From Crocodylus rhombifer (Eukaryota > Chordata > Crocodylia > Crocodylidae): a DNA stretch of 64,000 nucleotides. The stretch covers positions 333,225 to 397,224 of the forward strand of contig JAVSML010024265.1 of the NCBI GenBank assembly GCA_038503035.1, in the 5' to 3' direction. Position 1 is the stretch's first letter; every line of letters begins with the position of its first letter. This document shows, one piece after another, positions 1 to 12,322 of the stretch. Made by a program: the position numbers and the translations under genes. The notes below the pieces were generated by a model. That model did not search any database. It saw nothing but the letters and a program-made list of their open reading frames with translations, and was not told where the DNA came from.

Positions 1-565
1 CGTATGTGTGTGCAACTCTAGGTTAAAAATATCGTTACCTATTGCTGACAAATGGACACCGTGTGGATGGTATTACCCCGGGCACTCTGTTCCAAATGCA
101 TTGTGTCTAACAACAAAACCCCCCGTGAAACTCATAAAATTACCAATTTCACAGTTGACTTTCTTCCTGCTCTGCTCTGTAGCCTTCATACTCCTGGCCT
201 GTCTCCACACACCGCAGGAGATGATGTCGGACCAAACCAGTAATGCTGCGTTAAAAAGGTTCTTCACATAAACAAGATCTATCTTACTACTGATTAAAAT
301 GTCCACAGACTTTTGCCTCTTCCAGATAATTCCTTCCTGTGTGTATCACCTTCCCATTATGCGGTGGCAATCCTTATTGCATCTGAAGAGGTTTTGTAGT
401 AGCTGATTTCAAATCATGCCCCGATAAACACGTACACAGTGAATGCTATTACCTTGCACAGAATGTGGGTGAATAAACAGATATACTAGATATACAACCA
501 ATACAGATAGCCATACTCAGTTTCCCTCTTTCCTTGTATACAGTTTTCCTACTATAGAGACTTTT
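1..565. other. No recognisable feature
   Basis: AT-rich single-copy-looking DNA. Short reading frames up to 87 codons occur on both strands, but none resembles a known protein or shows codon structure that would support an exon. Confidence 0.5.
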
Positions 566-640
566 ACCTGGGATCTCAAAGTGCTCTACATATGGTGATT
601 AATCCTTACAGTCTCCCATAATCCCCATTTTGCAAATGAA
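566..640 (-). repeat. MIR-like SINE fragment (antisense)
   Basis: Read on the minus strand this carries the MIR-type core order: a cue like CCCATTTTGCAAATGAAG (antisense of the 'ctgtaaaatgggg' region), then a stretch corresponding to 'taaagcactttgagat' (here ATCTCAAAGTGCTCTACA on the plus strand). Only the core and 3' part are visible, and the tRNA-like head is absent. The assignment rests on remembered MIR/CORE-SINE core structure and is diverged. Confidence 0.55.
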
Positions 641-948
641 GACACAGGTGTTGTCAGCTTTTCATGGGGGAGGTACTCTGCAGAAAGCTAAGGTATGAAT
701 TTACAGTGCACTAGGTACTCTAGGCTGACTCCTTGCATGGACACTTAATGCCCTGTAATTGCTTTCAGAGGGAAGTGAGCTACTTCTCACTGAATGCTTC
801 TGGCTACAGAAACCAACATGCCTTGCCCACACTACCCTGATAGGGAGTTTGACATGGGTGGTCTCTTGATGCATAGAGTAGCTGGTTGCTCATGACAAAC
901 AAAAAATCAGGTTTGATACTGAATGGAGGGTCATCTAAATGCCCAAAT
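641..948. other. No recognisable feature
   Basis: AT-rich spacer between a MIR-like fragment and a short hairpin element. Nothing else stands out. Confidence 0.5.
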
Positions 949-988
949 GAAATCTTGGCCTCATTGACTTCAGTGAGGCCAGGATTTC
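949..988. repeat. Short hairpin MITE core
   Basis: The left arm GAAATCTTGGCCTCA (949-963) and right arm TGAGGCCAGGATTTC (974-988) are inverted copies with one mismatch in 15, around a 10-base loop reading TTGACTTCAG. The layout (arms around a 'gacttca' core) matches a very short palindromic repeat widespread in birds, turtles and crocodilians. The transposon class is not established from the sequence. Confidence 0.6.
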
Positions 989-3317
989 ACTCCACTCACT
1001 GTCTTTTGAAGAATTTCTGGGTGGGCTAACCTGGTATAATTCTCTTCCCTTCTTACACCTTGCTCTCCGTTCCCATGGAATGCCTTTATTTCCTCTTCTC
1101 TTCTTTTTTTCCACCCAGTAATCTTTTCTAACTCTTCCCTTTGCCATGTCTCCCAACTCTCCACTTTGTGACTTGTTTCATGTCACCTCATATATTTCTA
1201 ATAATCTGTGGCTCCTTGTCTGCCAAGCACAGCCCCTGTAAATCCTCTTACAATGGGTTCTTCTTCCCACTTACTTTGCCATCTCTATTGTGTATCATTT
1301 TTGTTTATCAAATTGAGACAATAAGTTCCTCAGGACAGAGAGTGTGGTTTTGAATGGCTAGTAAAGTATGACCTATCTATAATAATAAGATGATAGATTT
1401 TGGTTTCCACTGCCATTAAGCTGAATCAACTGAATAACCATTCTCTTTGCTTGTGCCTGGCCATAATGAATGCATCAGGCACTAACCATACCACAGCCCA
1501 GACCCTGAGTAGCATTATCACAGATTTCAAATAAACTCATGCCTATTAATTCTGTGATCTGTCCTCCTAACAGAATCCAACTATTTTTAAACGTCTTTTC
1601 CCAAATTACTTAACCAATACTGCAAATACAGTGAAAAGCTCTAGGAATGCAACTTTGCATGTAAAGCCTCCTTTTTTCCCTCCATCACTCTGCCATGTCA
1701 ATACACAGTGAACTGCCAACAGCTCTCCACTCCACAACTATAAATAATGGCAATTCCCTTCTTTTTTTAATAAATTTGGAATCAACATGAACTGCTTTGT
1801 AGCAGTTTGACTGAAAGCAACGTTAAGTCTGTCTTGAATATACTATTTAATGGCCCTATAAGTTGGTTAAAATGCTTCCGCTTTTCACCCTTTTATGAAG
1901 TAACGGGTAGGTGACATGAAAAAACTTCACCATGCCAAAATGAAATTAAGAGCAAAGTGGGTTAAATGGCATAGAGCACTGACACAGGTTCATTTAGTTA
2001 CCATCACTAGATATGGCCACAAATATATTGCACATTACTCTACTCTGAGTTATCATAGCTGTGACCCGTCTCGGGAGATCCCATGCCACCACTGTATTAA
2101 CGACTGCATCTGCTTCAGAATAACCTTATTAGCTTGCCACAGCTGAGCCAGTAACCTTCTAGGATTTTTGTCCAGATCCCCAGAGAGGCATGATTCTATT
2201 CTCCTTGATTCCAGTTTGATGCCCAAAATTTAATAACTTTTCTTGGACCCTCTGGTTTTTTTTCCTTTATCATCTGCTGTAGGGACTCTGAAATCCCTGG
2301 TAACCTCCCTAAATGCCATCAATAACTCCTGAAATGCCATGATGCTTGGTGGTTCCACAGACAAAAACCTATGCTGCGTAAATCATGAAGGAAGATTTTT
2401 TTTTTCTTCTTAATCCAAATTTTTGCCTACGCATCCACTACAGGGATGTGCTAAACTCCTTAAAAAACTAGCACAAAACTACATAACCCATATGCGTACC
2501 TTTATCTATGTAAATGTTGCCCTTGAGTCTATAAAACCTACAGTAGCAAGTAAAATCAATTTTAGCGTTCCAGCAACATATGAACAGCTGCTTGTGTGTA
2601 TGCGTGTGTGTATGTGTGCATGCATGCAAGTGCATGGGTCTACTTTGTGACTGAGCCTTTAGTATGCTATTCCTTATAATCTGCATCACTTGATAGAGGG
2701 AAGCAAACGATACTAAACACAGCAAGGTGTCTGTATAATCATTAACTCACTCGCCCTCTGGATAGGACAAATGATATACAAGCCTACACTCGCCAGGAAT
2801 CTTCTTTGGGACTGTGTCCTGGGGGAATGTTCTCCTATGAGTTAATGGCATATTCCTAAATGGGCAGGCTGCTTTCCTTCTGTGTGCCGGTTCTTCACAA
2901 CTCTCTTTTCACAACCTCTGGGATCACAAACTGAAGATACTACATTTGTAGCATGTGCCTTTTTCAAGGCTTACGTAAGGAATAGCAAGCTATTAATAAA
3001 ACTTTTGAACAGAAATCTGCTGTAATGTGATCAATGACAGGCAAACATTTAACCATGACAATATTCAGATTATCCTTGCCAGAATGGAATAAATACCTTT
3101 GAATTCCCTGCTGAATCATCTCTGGCTGTCTCTCTTTTTTCTGTTATTTGGCCTAATCCTGCAATTTTTTTTCACAATATGTGGCATACGCATATTTTGA
3201 TTGCACAACTGCCTTGCCACTTCCACATATGCTTTGTGGTGCATGCTCATAACTTGGGCGTGGTTTAGGTTGATTTTAAAGGGAAGCCCATATGTTGTTT
3301 ACTGTAGACTGGACAGG
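989..3317. other. AT-rich unique DNA, no gene seen
   Basis: No exon-like reading frame could be defended. A TG-rich/ATGC low-complexity run lies at about 2594-2632. An oligo-T tract near 2396-2406 is the only other compositional feature. Confidence 0.5.
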
Positions 3318-3512
3318 AAGGGCACTGGACAGGAAATCTCCAGTCTATGCTTAGTTCAGTTCTGGCATTAGATCTGCCAGGTAGCCTTGAGAAAGCTACT
3401 GACTTAACCTCAGTGTATCAACTTTCCTATCTGTGAAAGGATGATGATGATACTTACCTTTTTGTAGGCAATTTGTGATCTGCAAATGGAAGTCCTGTAC
3501 AAAAGCTCAGCT
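3318..3512 (+). repeat. MIR-like tRNA-derived SINE
   Basis: A fairly complete MIR/CORE-SINE layout on the plus strand: a decayed tRNA-like head (GGGCACTGGACAGGAAATCTC), a 'tctggcattagatctgccaggtagccttgagaaa' section equivalent to the family's 'tctgccactgac...accttgggcaa' core, then CTATCTGTGAAAGGATGATG and GATACTTACC. It ends with a stretch resembling 'cactttgtgatctgcaaatgaaagt'. It is diverged, so the insertion is old. Confidence 0.75.
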
Positions 3513-5362
3513 TTGTTGTTTAAACCTGAATTGCTTGGATTATTTTGATCAAGCCCTCAGAGAATGTGATTTAAGTGTTCTTGGTTTTGTCCTGCCATCC
3601 TGAAAAGTTGTGTGCATCTTTTCTGTTCCCAGACACACTTGCTAAAATAGCAGAAAGTTGTCTAGAGAATACTGCCACCCTACAGTAATCATTTTCAGTT
3701 TTACTCTATTTTTTTGGAAACCCCTTCTTTCTCAATCTCTTATTCAGCAGGCATTAGAGGAAATACTTGTCACCAACTTTCTATGCCAGATATTTTGTTT
3801 TGCCACAGCTGTTAGGTGTACACTCCAGTAAGGGTGGGAGAACCCCCAAATCATCCTGACCTTCATAAACCTTCAGTTTTTAGGCTAAGTCATTACACAT
3901 TGTGTTTGGTTCTGGGGAATCAGTAGTTTGACAATAAAGCAGGAAAAAAAACAATGAATAAAATACATTTATAATTTATTTCCTGTTTATGATAATAAAA
4001 TATATCTCTCCCTCTCTCCTCCCCGGAACCTTTCTAGCTTTCATTTTTGATCATTATCTGTCTGTCTCCCCACCCAACCCCATCTATGCCTTGTTTCTGT
4101 TAAGTTTTCTTCTCTTTCTCTAACAGTTCTTTCACACACGCACACACAAGCACATTTTTTAGTGTATCTTTTGCTTTTTTCCTTATTGCTTCTCTTTTTT
4201 ATTGTTTCTATACTTTTTATTTTCACATGCAACTCAATTTCCTCACCTTTCTGTCTTTACCTGTTTTTCTCAGCAGTTGGTTGGTTGGGGCGGGGGGGGG
4301 GGGTATTTTTATTTTTTCTCACTCTGTCACTCCTCCTCCCTCCAATGAACATCTCTTTTTAATTTGCCTCCCTCACCTGTTTTGATTACCTTTTCATTAG
4401 CTGATGAGTCTCCTTTGTTCTTGAAATATTTAAATATTTAATAATAGGATGACAGCGTTTCACAAAATACTTGTATCAATGGACCAAAAGAGAACCCCAA
4501 ACCTTAGTGTCTCCAAACAGGCCCGTTATGTGCTAACATTATACTATACCCAGGAAACAGAAGGGCTTAAGAACAGCAAAGCTTGCAGTTGAAATCAGAT
4601 CCCATTGAGATCTCTCTAATTCCTAGAAGGCTGAGAAGAAATATGCATATGTATAATTCTGTAAGTGGCTTTGCTGTCACTGGTGATAGAGCCCCTGTCT
4701 CCCTTTGTAAATGCCTTCTGTCTGCTTCCTGATTGATCTGTCCTACCTTAGGTGCACACTTGGGAGAAAGCTTGGGTGTCATTATTATCTGCTTTATTTC
4801 TATTACTTCCCTGAACTCACTTCCTAATGTACAGAATATGGACACCACTAAAAAGACCTTCTCCACATCAGCTGGCTGACATGCTATCTTAGCTTTCTCC
4901 TGAGCTAAGAGGCCTTCTTAATACTTTACTTGCCTTCTGACTCTAAACTCTGTATTATGCCATGAAGTCTCCTTCCTTAAATGCCTTCACATTATTTCTT
5001 CATTCAGTTGACACAAATATATGTTGCAACCTTCCTTTTGCTTTTTGTGTTCTGGCATCTATCCCCACTTCCACCCCATCAAAGAGTAGTTTCTCTTGAG
5101 CTTTTTCTTATCTTCTCTGGACTGATCCATAAAAAAGTTGATGAGGAAAGAGAAAGGCCTTGAATTCTGTCTTAGACAATCTAGCTAAATCCATTCAGTC
5201 CTTTTTTTCTTCTATCAAATGCAGGAAGAATTGCCTGGAAGTCTCAGCTTATATCGCAAAACCTGCATAAATAGCTGTCAGTTAAAACTGAGCAGCTGAA
5301 AGGCAAATTTCTTTTTTCTAGAATGATGTCCACATCCCTGCTTCCAGCATTAAGGAAATCCT
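3513..5362. other. Low-complexity pyrimidine-rich region, no gene
   Basis: From about 4000 to 4380 the plus strand is strongly pyrimidine-rich, with a short CACACA run at 4135-4148 and a run of 12 G near 4292-4303. No supported coding sequence was found; the 99-codon minus-strand frame at 4567-4866 is not recognisable. Confidence 0.45.
4292..4303 (+). repeat. Poly-G homopolymer run
   Basis: An uninterrupted run of G preceded by GGTTGGTTGGGGC. Such runs are prone to length error in assembly and to quadruplex formation. Confidence 0.8.
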
Positions 5363-5591
5363 GGGCGCGTCCACACGAGCCGCCCACTGTGCAGTTGTTT
5401 CTGTGCAGTCATTTAGTACTTGGATAATCTTACTGTGCAGTAGCATACTGGCACGGTTGCCGTTTGATGCTTACTGCACAGTAGCTCGTTACTACTGCGC
5501 AGTAACGTCACATCACGGTTAGTGCCCGGCAGCGCTACTGTGCAGTAGTAACAAGCTACTACACAGTAAGTGTCTTGTGTCTAGACATGGC
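5363..5591. mobile_element. Palindrome-rich MITE, TACTGTGCAGTA family (copy 1)
   Basis: It begins GGGCGCGTCCACACGAG and ends with a sequence whose reverse complement starts GCCATGTCTAGACACAAG, so the ends are loosely inverted. Inside are at least five copies, on either strand, of a near-palindromic dodecamer of the form TACTGYRCAGTA (near 5429, 5470, 5491, 5534 and 5559). The same motif and the same 'catctacaca' ends occur at 27713-28118 and 58380-58749, which supports a dispersed non-autonomous family. I could not find a clear target duplication, so the superfamily is open. Confidence 0.6.
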
Positions 5592-8500
5592 TGCTGTTCT
5601 GGAAAACAAGTACTCCGCCTTTTCCTTTCACCCTTCCATCCTCATCATCGATCTCCCTTTTCTGTGCTTTCTCCTTTCTGAATCAGACTTCCTGTAGACT
5701 TTACAGGGATCCTGACAAAAGAAAAATAAGGCCACTCACTGTATTACAGCTCTCCCTTTGCACTCCTTTTGCACTCCATGTTTTTTCTACAGGGAAAATC
5801 CTGTGTGCAAGTTGTGTGTCAACTGACCTAGCTGTAAAAACCCTTAGTAATTAATTAATGGAGGAAATACAAAGTAGTTTCTTAGCTGGCTTGGAGATTA
5901 GTAGTTTCATCTAATAGATTATTTCTGTTCTTTGGGATGGTGAATGAGAAAAGAAACCTGAATGGGGAAAAGAATCAGTTCAAGTAAAATTAATTTCAGG
6001 TTGCTTCTTATAATGCCTGCTCTACAATGAGATGAACATCTTGACCTACTCTGGCCTGTGCTTTCATTATTTAAAAAAGAGCTGGCTGCAGTATGTCAGC
6101 CCAGTATTATTAGGTATTTGTTTTCCATTCACATGTTAAAGCTCCCTTCATCCCCCACATTTTGATAAGCTGTTTTCAAATAACAACACTTGTCCTATTT
6201 CAGTAATTTGAAGGTGGATGTCCCCTCATACATACACCACATAATATGTCAAGTGAAACAGTCACCTCCATTAGTGCCGGTGGGGGGGAAGCACAAAGGA
6301 AAAATGTAACAACAATTCTACTAAGACCTTTGAAGTGTTAGACGATCAATCTGTCTGCTTGAGTCTGATTCCGAATCCCTTTTTAAAATGCATCAAATGC
6401 TTGAGTCTGAAGTTCTGTCCTGACAGCTTCTGTGAATCTCTGTGGAGACATCTGCTCCGCAGTTTCCCAGACGCTGTCTGTGTTCACATGAGAAGGGTTT
6501 GATCCAAAGGCCTAGCTGGAGTGAGAGTTGAACTAGACAGACAGTTTTAGCAGGGTCCTGTGGAGTCTGAGTAGCGAAGGCCCTGCCGAGCTGGGGTCTA
6601 TGTATTATAGCAAGGACTTCAAGTTTTTATTCCATTTTAGAACCGCATTGTTCACCACCAAGAACAACTGCTTACAGTGTTGTGGGAGGAAAAGCAGAGG
6701 CACTATAACTTTTTGAATGCTTTTAATGATAGAGTTACATTTCCATGCCAGCAGTACTGATTAAAAATAAAGTCAAGTTGTTTAACGTATTATTGGAGAA
6801 CTAGTAACATTAGGATTTCCTCAAAGAAGGCCTCATGAATTACTGGGAAGGATTAAGAGAATCACATTCCTTCCACAGTGCCTACATGCTTGCTATAGTG
6901 TATATGCCATTATCTTACAATTAATCTGTGAAGTAAATCAGAATAGCTTTTTCATCCTGTTCAAAGCTTACATACCCCATAGATTTCAGTGCTCGGCAGC
7001 TAGCAACTGCTTTTTATTATGCTGTATGTACGTAGCTCCTTGAAAAGAGAGACTGTAAAAAGTTCATGTTATGACTTAGCACCGTATAGATTTTACAATA
7101 GCTTTCTTGGACAGTCTGCAGTGTCAGTAGCTTTTCCATCACAATGGTCCCAGAGACCATTTTAGGAGAGTAGTACTCTGTAGCTTTGGGTTTTAGCAAC
7201 AGCTTCAGTAATTGTACTGTTTTCACAAATGCCAGCAGCACATTAAAAATAGGCTGGGGCCATCTTTAAGGGTTATGAAATAGTCTGAATTCACTCCTCG
7301 TGAAATTAAATTTGGAGTAGTTCAGACCTATGGGTGGAACTGTAAGCAGCCTTCAGAGATGGCAGCTTTCTTTATAGAGCATCCTTCCATTTATTGTATC
7401 ACATAGCGAGATAATAATTTGCTGAGCTGTCATTAGTGCTATCAATTTAAAAAAAAATTACTAAGCCTTTCTTTGCCTTAGGAATCATGGTTCACAGGCA
7501 TGACAAACTGATGGCATAAAATTGGTAGTAATAAACAAGATGCAACTTTTTTATGGATCATGTATTTGGAGGTAAATTTGTTGGCTGATGTGTTAACCTC
7601 TTTATCTTTTCGTTTCAGGATATATTAGGATCTGAAATCTCCTGGTGTATTCTGTCTTTGTCATAGGCTTGCTCTGTGGACTGAAGTAGAATCAGGGAAA
7701 TCGTTCTGCTTTGTATCTTCTCTTGTACTCATAGCTGTATTTTCCAGGAAACACAGTTGTTCTCTGTGTGCCCTGTGTTCTACTCCAGACATTTATTGAG
7801 CACTGTTCTTTAATCTGTTATCACAGGGAAGTTTTTGAAAACTACTACAAAAGCAAAATATAAAAATAATAAAAATAAGTTGTTAGGAGGAGGTCTGCAA
7901 AAAGGGTGGGGGGATTAGGGGTTTTATTTTTAGTAGTGTCTTCTCCTCTCTTGTTTTGTTTAATCCATATTTAGTATGTACAGCTATTGGCATTTCCAGC
8001 TTCTGTGACCAGCACTCCAAACTTTCTCCATTGTACTATGTCTGTACTGTTGTGTTGTGCACACTAGCCAACCAGTGGACCATGGGCTTCTTCAAGTTGT
8101 AGGCATATGAACTGCTCCAGCCATATCTTAGATTGATGAAAGAAGTGTATCCTAGTATCCTTGGTAAGAACACCAAGCATACTCTGTTGAGTTAATAGTA
8201 GGCACTGGCTTACAAAGCAAAAGTCTTTATCAGTCCCAAAAGTTGACTTACAGCAATTCAAGGAACAGCATTAAAAGAAACAAGGCAAAAACAATGTTTC
8301 TGTTTTGTGAATTCGGAAAATACTAACCTTAAGTAATGCAATTTCTCCCCTTATTAACATGCAGTACTCCACTTCTGTTTGCCAGTGCTGCAAATAGGCA
8401 TTTCTACACACCCAGTCTCCTCCCCCAAACTGCTACAAACCACAAACAAAACAGAAGCAAGAGCAAAGTTTTTTGAAGTCATGATTTCCTATGAGACTCT

Positions 8501-10147
8501 ATTGTTCACAGATTCTAGCAGAAGTTTCTGAGCATCCTGGAATCAGTCAGATTTCAGTTTCAGGGAATATATCACCTTCTCCCAAAGGTGCACAGTTGTG
8601 AAATTTGACATCCTTAAGTCTTTTACCGTAGAGAAGACTTTGTGCTTCCATATAATGCCTATTTTTCTGGCTAACACTGATGACAGATTTTTCCCCCCTT
8701 TTTTAAATCTACTTATTCCATTTGGGAGATCAATATAATCCATAGAACTCAGTGAACATAAAACAGATGGCTGATCTGAATAACTTGTGACCAAAAACTT
8801 TTGAACTTTAGCCCAGTTCCACACCATAGGAATATCTGTCCCCAGTGTATCTTGTAACTCTACTCATTCAGCATAGCTAAGAAGGGCACAAATAAGTCCT
8901 GTGCAAATAATTATGTTGGATCAGTTTATGCCTAACATTTCTATATACCCGCCTAATTGAATTGAGTGTCTAATCCCAGGATTCATTATCTATTTCCCTA
9001 TCTAAGTCTTTTTTCCCATTTACGTTTAGCACCCAGCTGTCCCCTCCTCCAAATGGTCAACTGTTGTCCCGTAAAAGTCTTCCGATCAGCCTCCCAAACC
9101 TGTATCATTGTGCAGCAATTTTCCCAGTAAGGGGGCATTTGGATCTCGGTATGTCCCTGCTGCTGGATGAAAGTAGTTAAGAGGAAAACTGCATGAAAGT
9201 GTGAAAGATGGAACATGTTGTTCTCCTAGCCCTTCTTGACAGATATGCTGGGTAGAGCTTAGTGTGATATTCAGTCAGGACATGGCATTGCTGTTTTTTG
9301 TAGTAATCAGAATAAAGCAATAAAAAGATCATTTAAAATGCTTGCTGGAAGTTATTGATAGAAAAATTCTTTCTGCACGAAAGATTATAAATAGAGCTTT
9401 ATCTGAAGATGGATTTGTTTTAATTTGGCATTGATGTATTTGATACCTGGTAGGATCAAAGAAAACGGAATCAAAGAGAGAAATACAAGCACTACTGCTT
9501 CTCTGAATATTGGCCTCTTTTATAGATATAAAATCTCAGGACTAGAGTGCTCAAATTTATTTGTACTGATGTTTGTTTAAAGATCAATATTAAATAAATT
9601 GGTCTGGAAGCTATAGTCATAAAGCAGCTGTCGGACTAATGTAATCCCACAATGCTATTTTGTCTACTGCATGAAACCTGGTTAGCTGTGTACTTCTAAT
9701 AACATGTGGAAATCCAGTGAAAAAGAAAATAGCTGAACTGGATTCTGTGTACTTGGATTAATTTGTAGGGCAGCTATACCTATCTTTTAAAAAATATACT
9801 TGCAGATCTGACTGCAAATTTTCATTGCGATCATTGTGAAAATGATTTTATACACTAGAAATTACAGATATTAAAATGCAGTGATGGAAGCATTAAATCT
9901 GCCTGTTCTTGCTTTGAATTTGTCACAATAGTTCAATGTGTGCATGTGCGCGTGTGTGCAGAGAGGGAGAAGTGTATGCATATGAATAAAAAGCATGTAA
10001 TTCTATAATGCATGGTAGTGTTTACATAATTTTCACACAGTGGTTCCTATAAAAAAAATCAACATTTATCAAGCTACTTTGCTTTGCTATTTAAGATACT
10101 GCAGCAATTTCATATCCTACATATATTGAATTACTGCAGTGCAGTAT
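5592..10147. other. Long AT-rich stretch without recognisable genes or repeats
   Basis: About 4.5 kb of AT-rich sequence. The longest frames are 94 codons or fewer and unrelated to anything I recognise. A short TG/CG alternation sits at about 9938-9960. Part of this may be conserved non-coding DNA, but that cannot be judged without an alignment. Confidence 0.45.
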
Positions 10148-10215
10148 CTTGGGCCCTGGTCCTGTTGACTGCTTTACACCAGTAAACCAGAGCCCCTCTG
10201 ACTTCAGTGGGTGTT
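10148..10215 (+). repeat. Fragment of a common amniote MITE ('tttacacca...gacttcagtg')
   Basis: The run GGGCCCTGGTCCTG, then TTTACACCAGTAAACC, then CTGACTTCAGTGG follows the order of a short palindromic repeat frequent in bird and reptile genomes. The match is by eye and the class is not established. Confidence 0.4.
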
Positions 10216-10920
10216 TGCCTTTAAGGAACAGCTTATAGGATAAATAGTCTTGGATGCCACAGGGAGGAAAACCGATAGTAAATACTGAATTTTTCAGGGC
10301 AGCCACTCTGATTTTGCAGGTGGTTTCCAAAGATCTTGTGTGTGTTTTTTCACAAAGTACACAAAAATAAAATTTGTGACCGTCATGTATCACAAGAGTC
10401 ACATGAAGGACAAGGGCAAATTTTTTGCAAATTTGAAAGGCTTTCAGAAATCCTCTGAGCCAAAAATGGGGGTTGCTTGAATGTGTCAGATGTGTTTATT
10501 TAAAGGTTTTGGTGGGGTGGACCCCAAACCTTTTCATCAGCAGTTTTGGATAAAGCAGAGAGTCTCCTAGTGGTCTTTGAAAGGGAGTTTTCCTCTGGGC
10601 TCCCAGCCTTGGACTGTGTTGAGAAGACACTAGTGCCCATCCCCTACCCTGGGGGGGAACCTGTAACACAACCCTGTCAAACCTCACTAACTAGCTGCCA
10701 GGCATGGACAAGCTGCACTGGAGGTCTCTAACTTCTGAGCTCAGGGAAGAGAAGATCAGCTGACTATAAAGGACCAGTGTTTTAGCAATACCCTTTTAAA
10801 GTAGCTGTACTCTAGAGCCAAGCTAATTCTCATCTAGTGAGGCAGGAGGTAAGCAAGCCCTGTAATTCCCTGGCGATACACATTGGGGTCACATATATAC
10901 AAAGGTTACAAGGAATCTAA
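10216..10920. other. No recognisable feature
   Basis: Intervening sequence before the CR1 cluster. Neither strand has a supported gene; the short frame at 10546-10731 lacks recognisable motifs. Confidence 0.45.
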
Positions 10921-11150
10921 TTCATAGAATCATAGAAAATTAGGATTGGAAGGGATGTCAGAAGATCATTTAGTCCAACCTCCTGCTCAAAGCAGGACCA
11001 TCCCCAATTAAATCATTCCAGCCAGGACTTTGTCAAGCCAGGCCTTAAGAGCCTCCAAGGATGCAGATTCTATCACCTGTCTAGATAACCTGTTCCTGTG
11101 CTTCACCACCCTCCTAGTGAGAGAGTTTTTTCCTAATATCCAACCTAAAT
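10921..11150 (-). mobile_element. Older CR1 LINE, 3' part (minus strand)
   Basis: On the minus strand this segment resumes the reading frame at FRLDIRKKLSH, then decays. It ends in the CR1 3' untranslated region with a tail reading ...CTATGATTCTATGA, seen on the plus strand as TCATAGAATCATAGAAAATT. It joins logically to 12323-12618, and together these are one CR1 interrupted by the younger element at 11151-12322. Several stop codons and frameshifts show it is the older partner. Confidence 0.9.
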
Positions 11151-12322
11151 GCAGGGGTAGCAGTGGATATAGTCTTCCTGGACTTCCGGAAGGCTTTTGA
11201 CACTGTCTCTCACCCCATTCTCATTAAGAAACTGGAGGGCTGTGGTGTAGACACCCACACAGTCAAATGGGTCGCCAACTGGCTGGCGGGCTGCATCCAG
11301 AGGGTGGTAGTGGATGAGTCCTTCTCAACCTGGAAGGAAGTGGGCAGTGGGGTTCCCCAGGGCTCAGTCCTCGGGCCCGCACTGTTCAACATCTTCATCA
11401 GTGATTTGGATGAAGGGATAAAAAGCACCCTGTTCAAATTTGCTGATGACACTAAGATGTGGGGGGACATGGGAACATTGGAAGGATGCAACAGGCTACA
11501 ATCAGACCTAGACAGGTTACAAGGTTGGGCGGGTGAGAATAGGATGGGTTTCAACACAGACAAGTGCAAGGTGATGCACCTCAGGAGGAACAACCAGCAC
11601 CATACCTACAGGTTAGGGAACTCCCCTCTTGTCAGCACGGAGGCGGAAAGGGATCTGGGGGTCATCATTGACTCTAAGATGAACATGGGCCGGCAGTGTG
11701 GAGAGGCAGTCAGGAAGGCCAACCGCACCTTGGCATGCATCCGCAGATGCATCTCGAGCAGGTCCAAAGAGGTGATCCTCCCCCTCTATGCGGCACTGGT
11801 CAGGCTGCAGCTGGAGTACTGCATCCAGTTCTGGGCACCGCACTTCAAGAGGGATGTTGACAGCATGGAGGGGGTCCAGAGGAGGGCCACTCGTATGATC
11901 ATGGGACAACAGGGCAGTCCCTATGAGGAGAGGCTACGGGACCTGAACCTGTTCAGCCTCCAAAAGAGAAGGCTGAGGGGGATCTTGTGGCCTGTTATAA
12001 ACTAGTCAGGGGGGATCAGCAGGCATTGGGGGAGTCACTGTTCCCCCGAGCACCGCCAGGAGTGACCAGGAATAACGGTCACAAGCTGGCAGAGGGTAGG
12101 TTTAGGTTAGATATCAGGAGGCGCTACTTCACGGTCAGGGCGGCTAGGGTCTGGAACCAGCTTCCAAGAGAAGTGGTACTGGCCCCTACCCTGGGGGTGT
12201 TTAAGAAGAGGTTAGATGAACATCTTGCTGGGGTCATTTGACCCCAGTACTCTTTCCTGCCATGGCAGGGGGTCGGACTAGATGATCTGCTCAGGTCCCT
12301 TCCGACCCTAGAAACTATGAAA
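11151..12322 (+). mobile_element. Younger CR1 LINE, 5'-truncated, inserted into an older CR1
   Basis: About 1.17 kb containing the last part of the CR1 reverse transcriptase frame plus the short 3' UTR (GGGGGTCGGACTAGATGATC...GACCCTAGAAACTATGAAACT). The 5' truncation just before reverse transcriptase motif A is typical of incomplete target-primed reverse transcription. It splits an antisense CR1 between two halves of its conserved FRLDIRKK region. The flanks CTAAA and CTGAA may be a short imperfect target duplication. Confidence 0.93.
11163..12241 (+). pseudogene. CR1 reverse transcriptase (C-terminal part), one frameshift
   Basis: The first frame (11163-12005, 280 codons) contains reverse transcriptase motif A FLDFRKAFDTVSH (about residues 5-17), motif B GVPQGSVLGP (63-72) and the catalytic FADD (93-96). 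The conserved CR1 downstream region follows (CKVMHL, RDLGV, and LEYC..FWAPHFKRDVD). The frame breaks in the G run at 11977-11981, where one G appears to be missing, and continues in the frame of 11987-12241 ([35 protein letters not shown], stop at 12239). The start shown is only the edge of the truncated copy. It retains catalytic residues but is a broken fragment, not a host gene. Confidence 0.95.
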
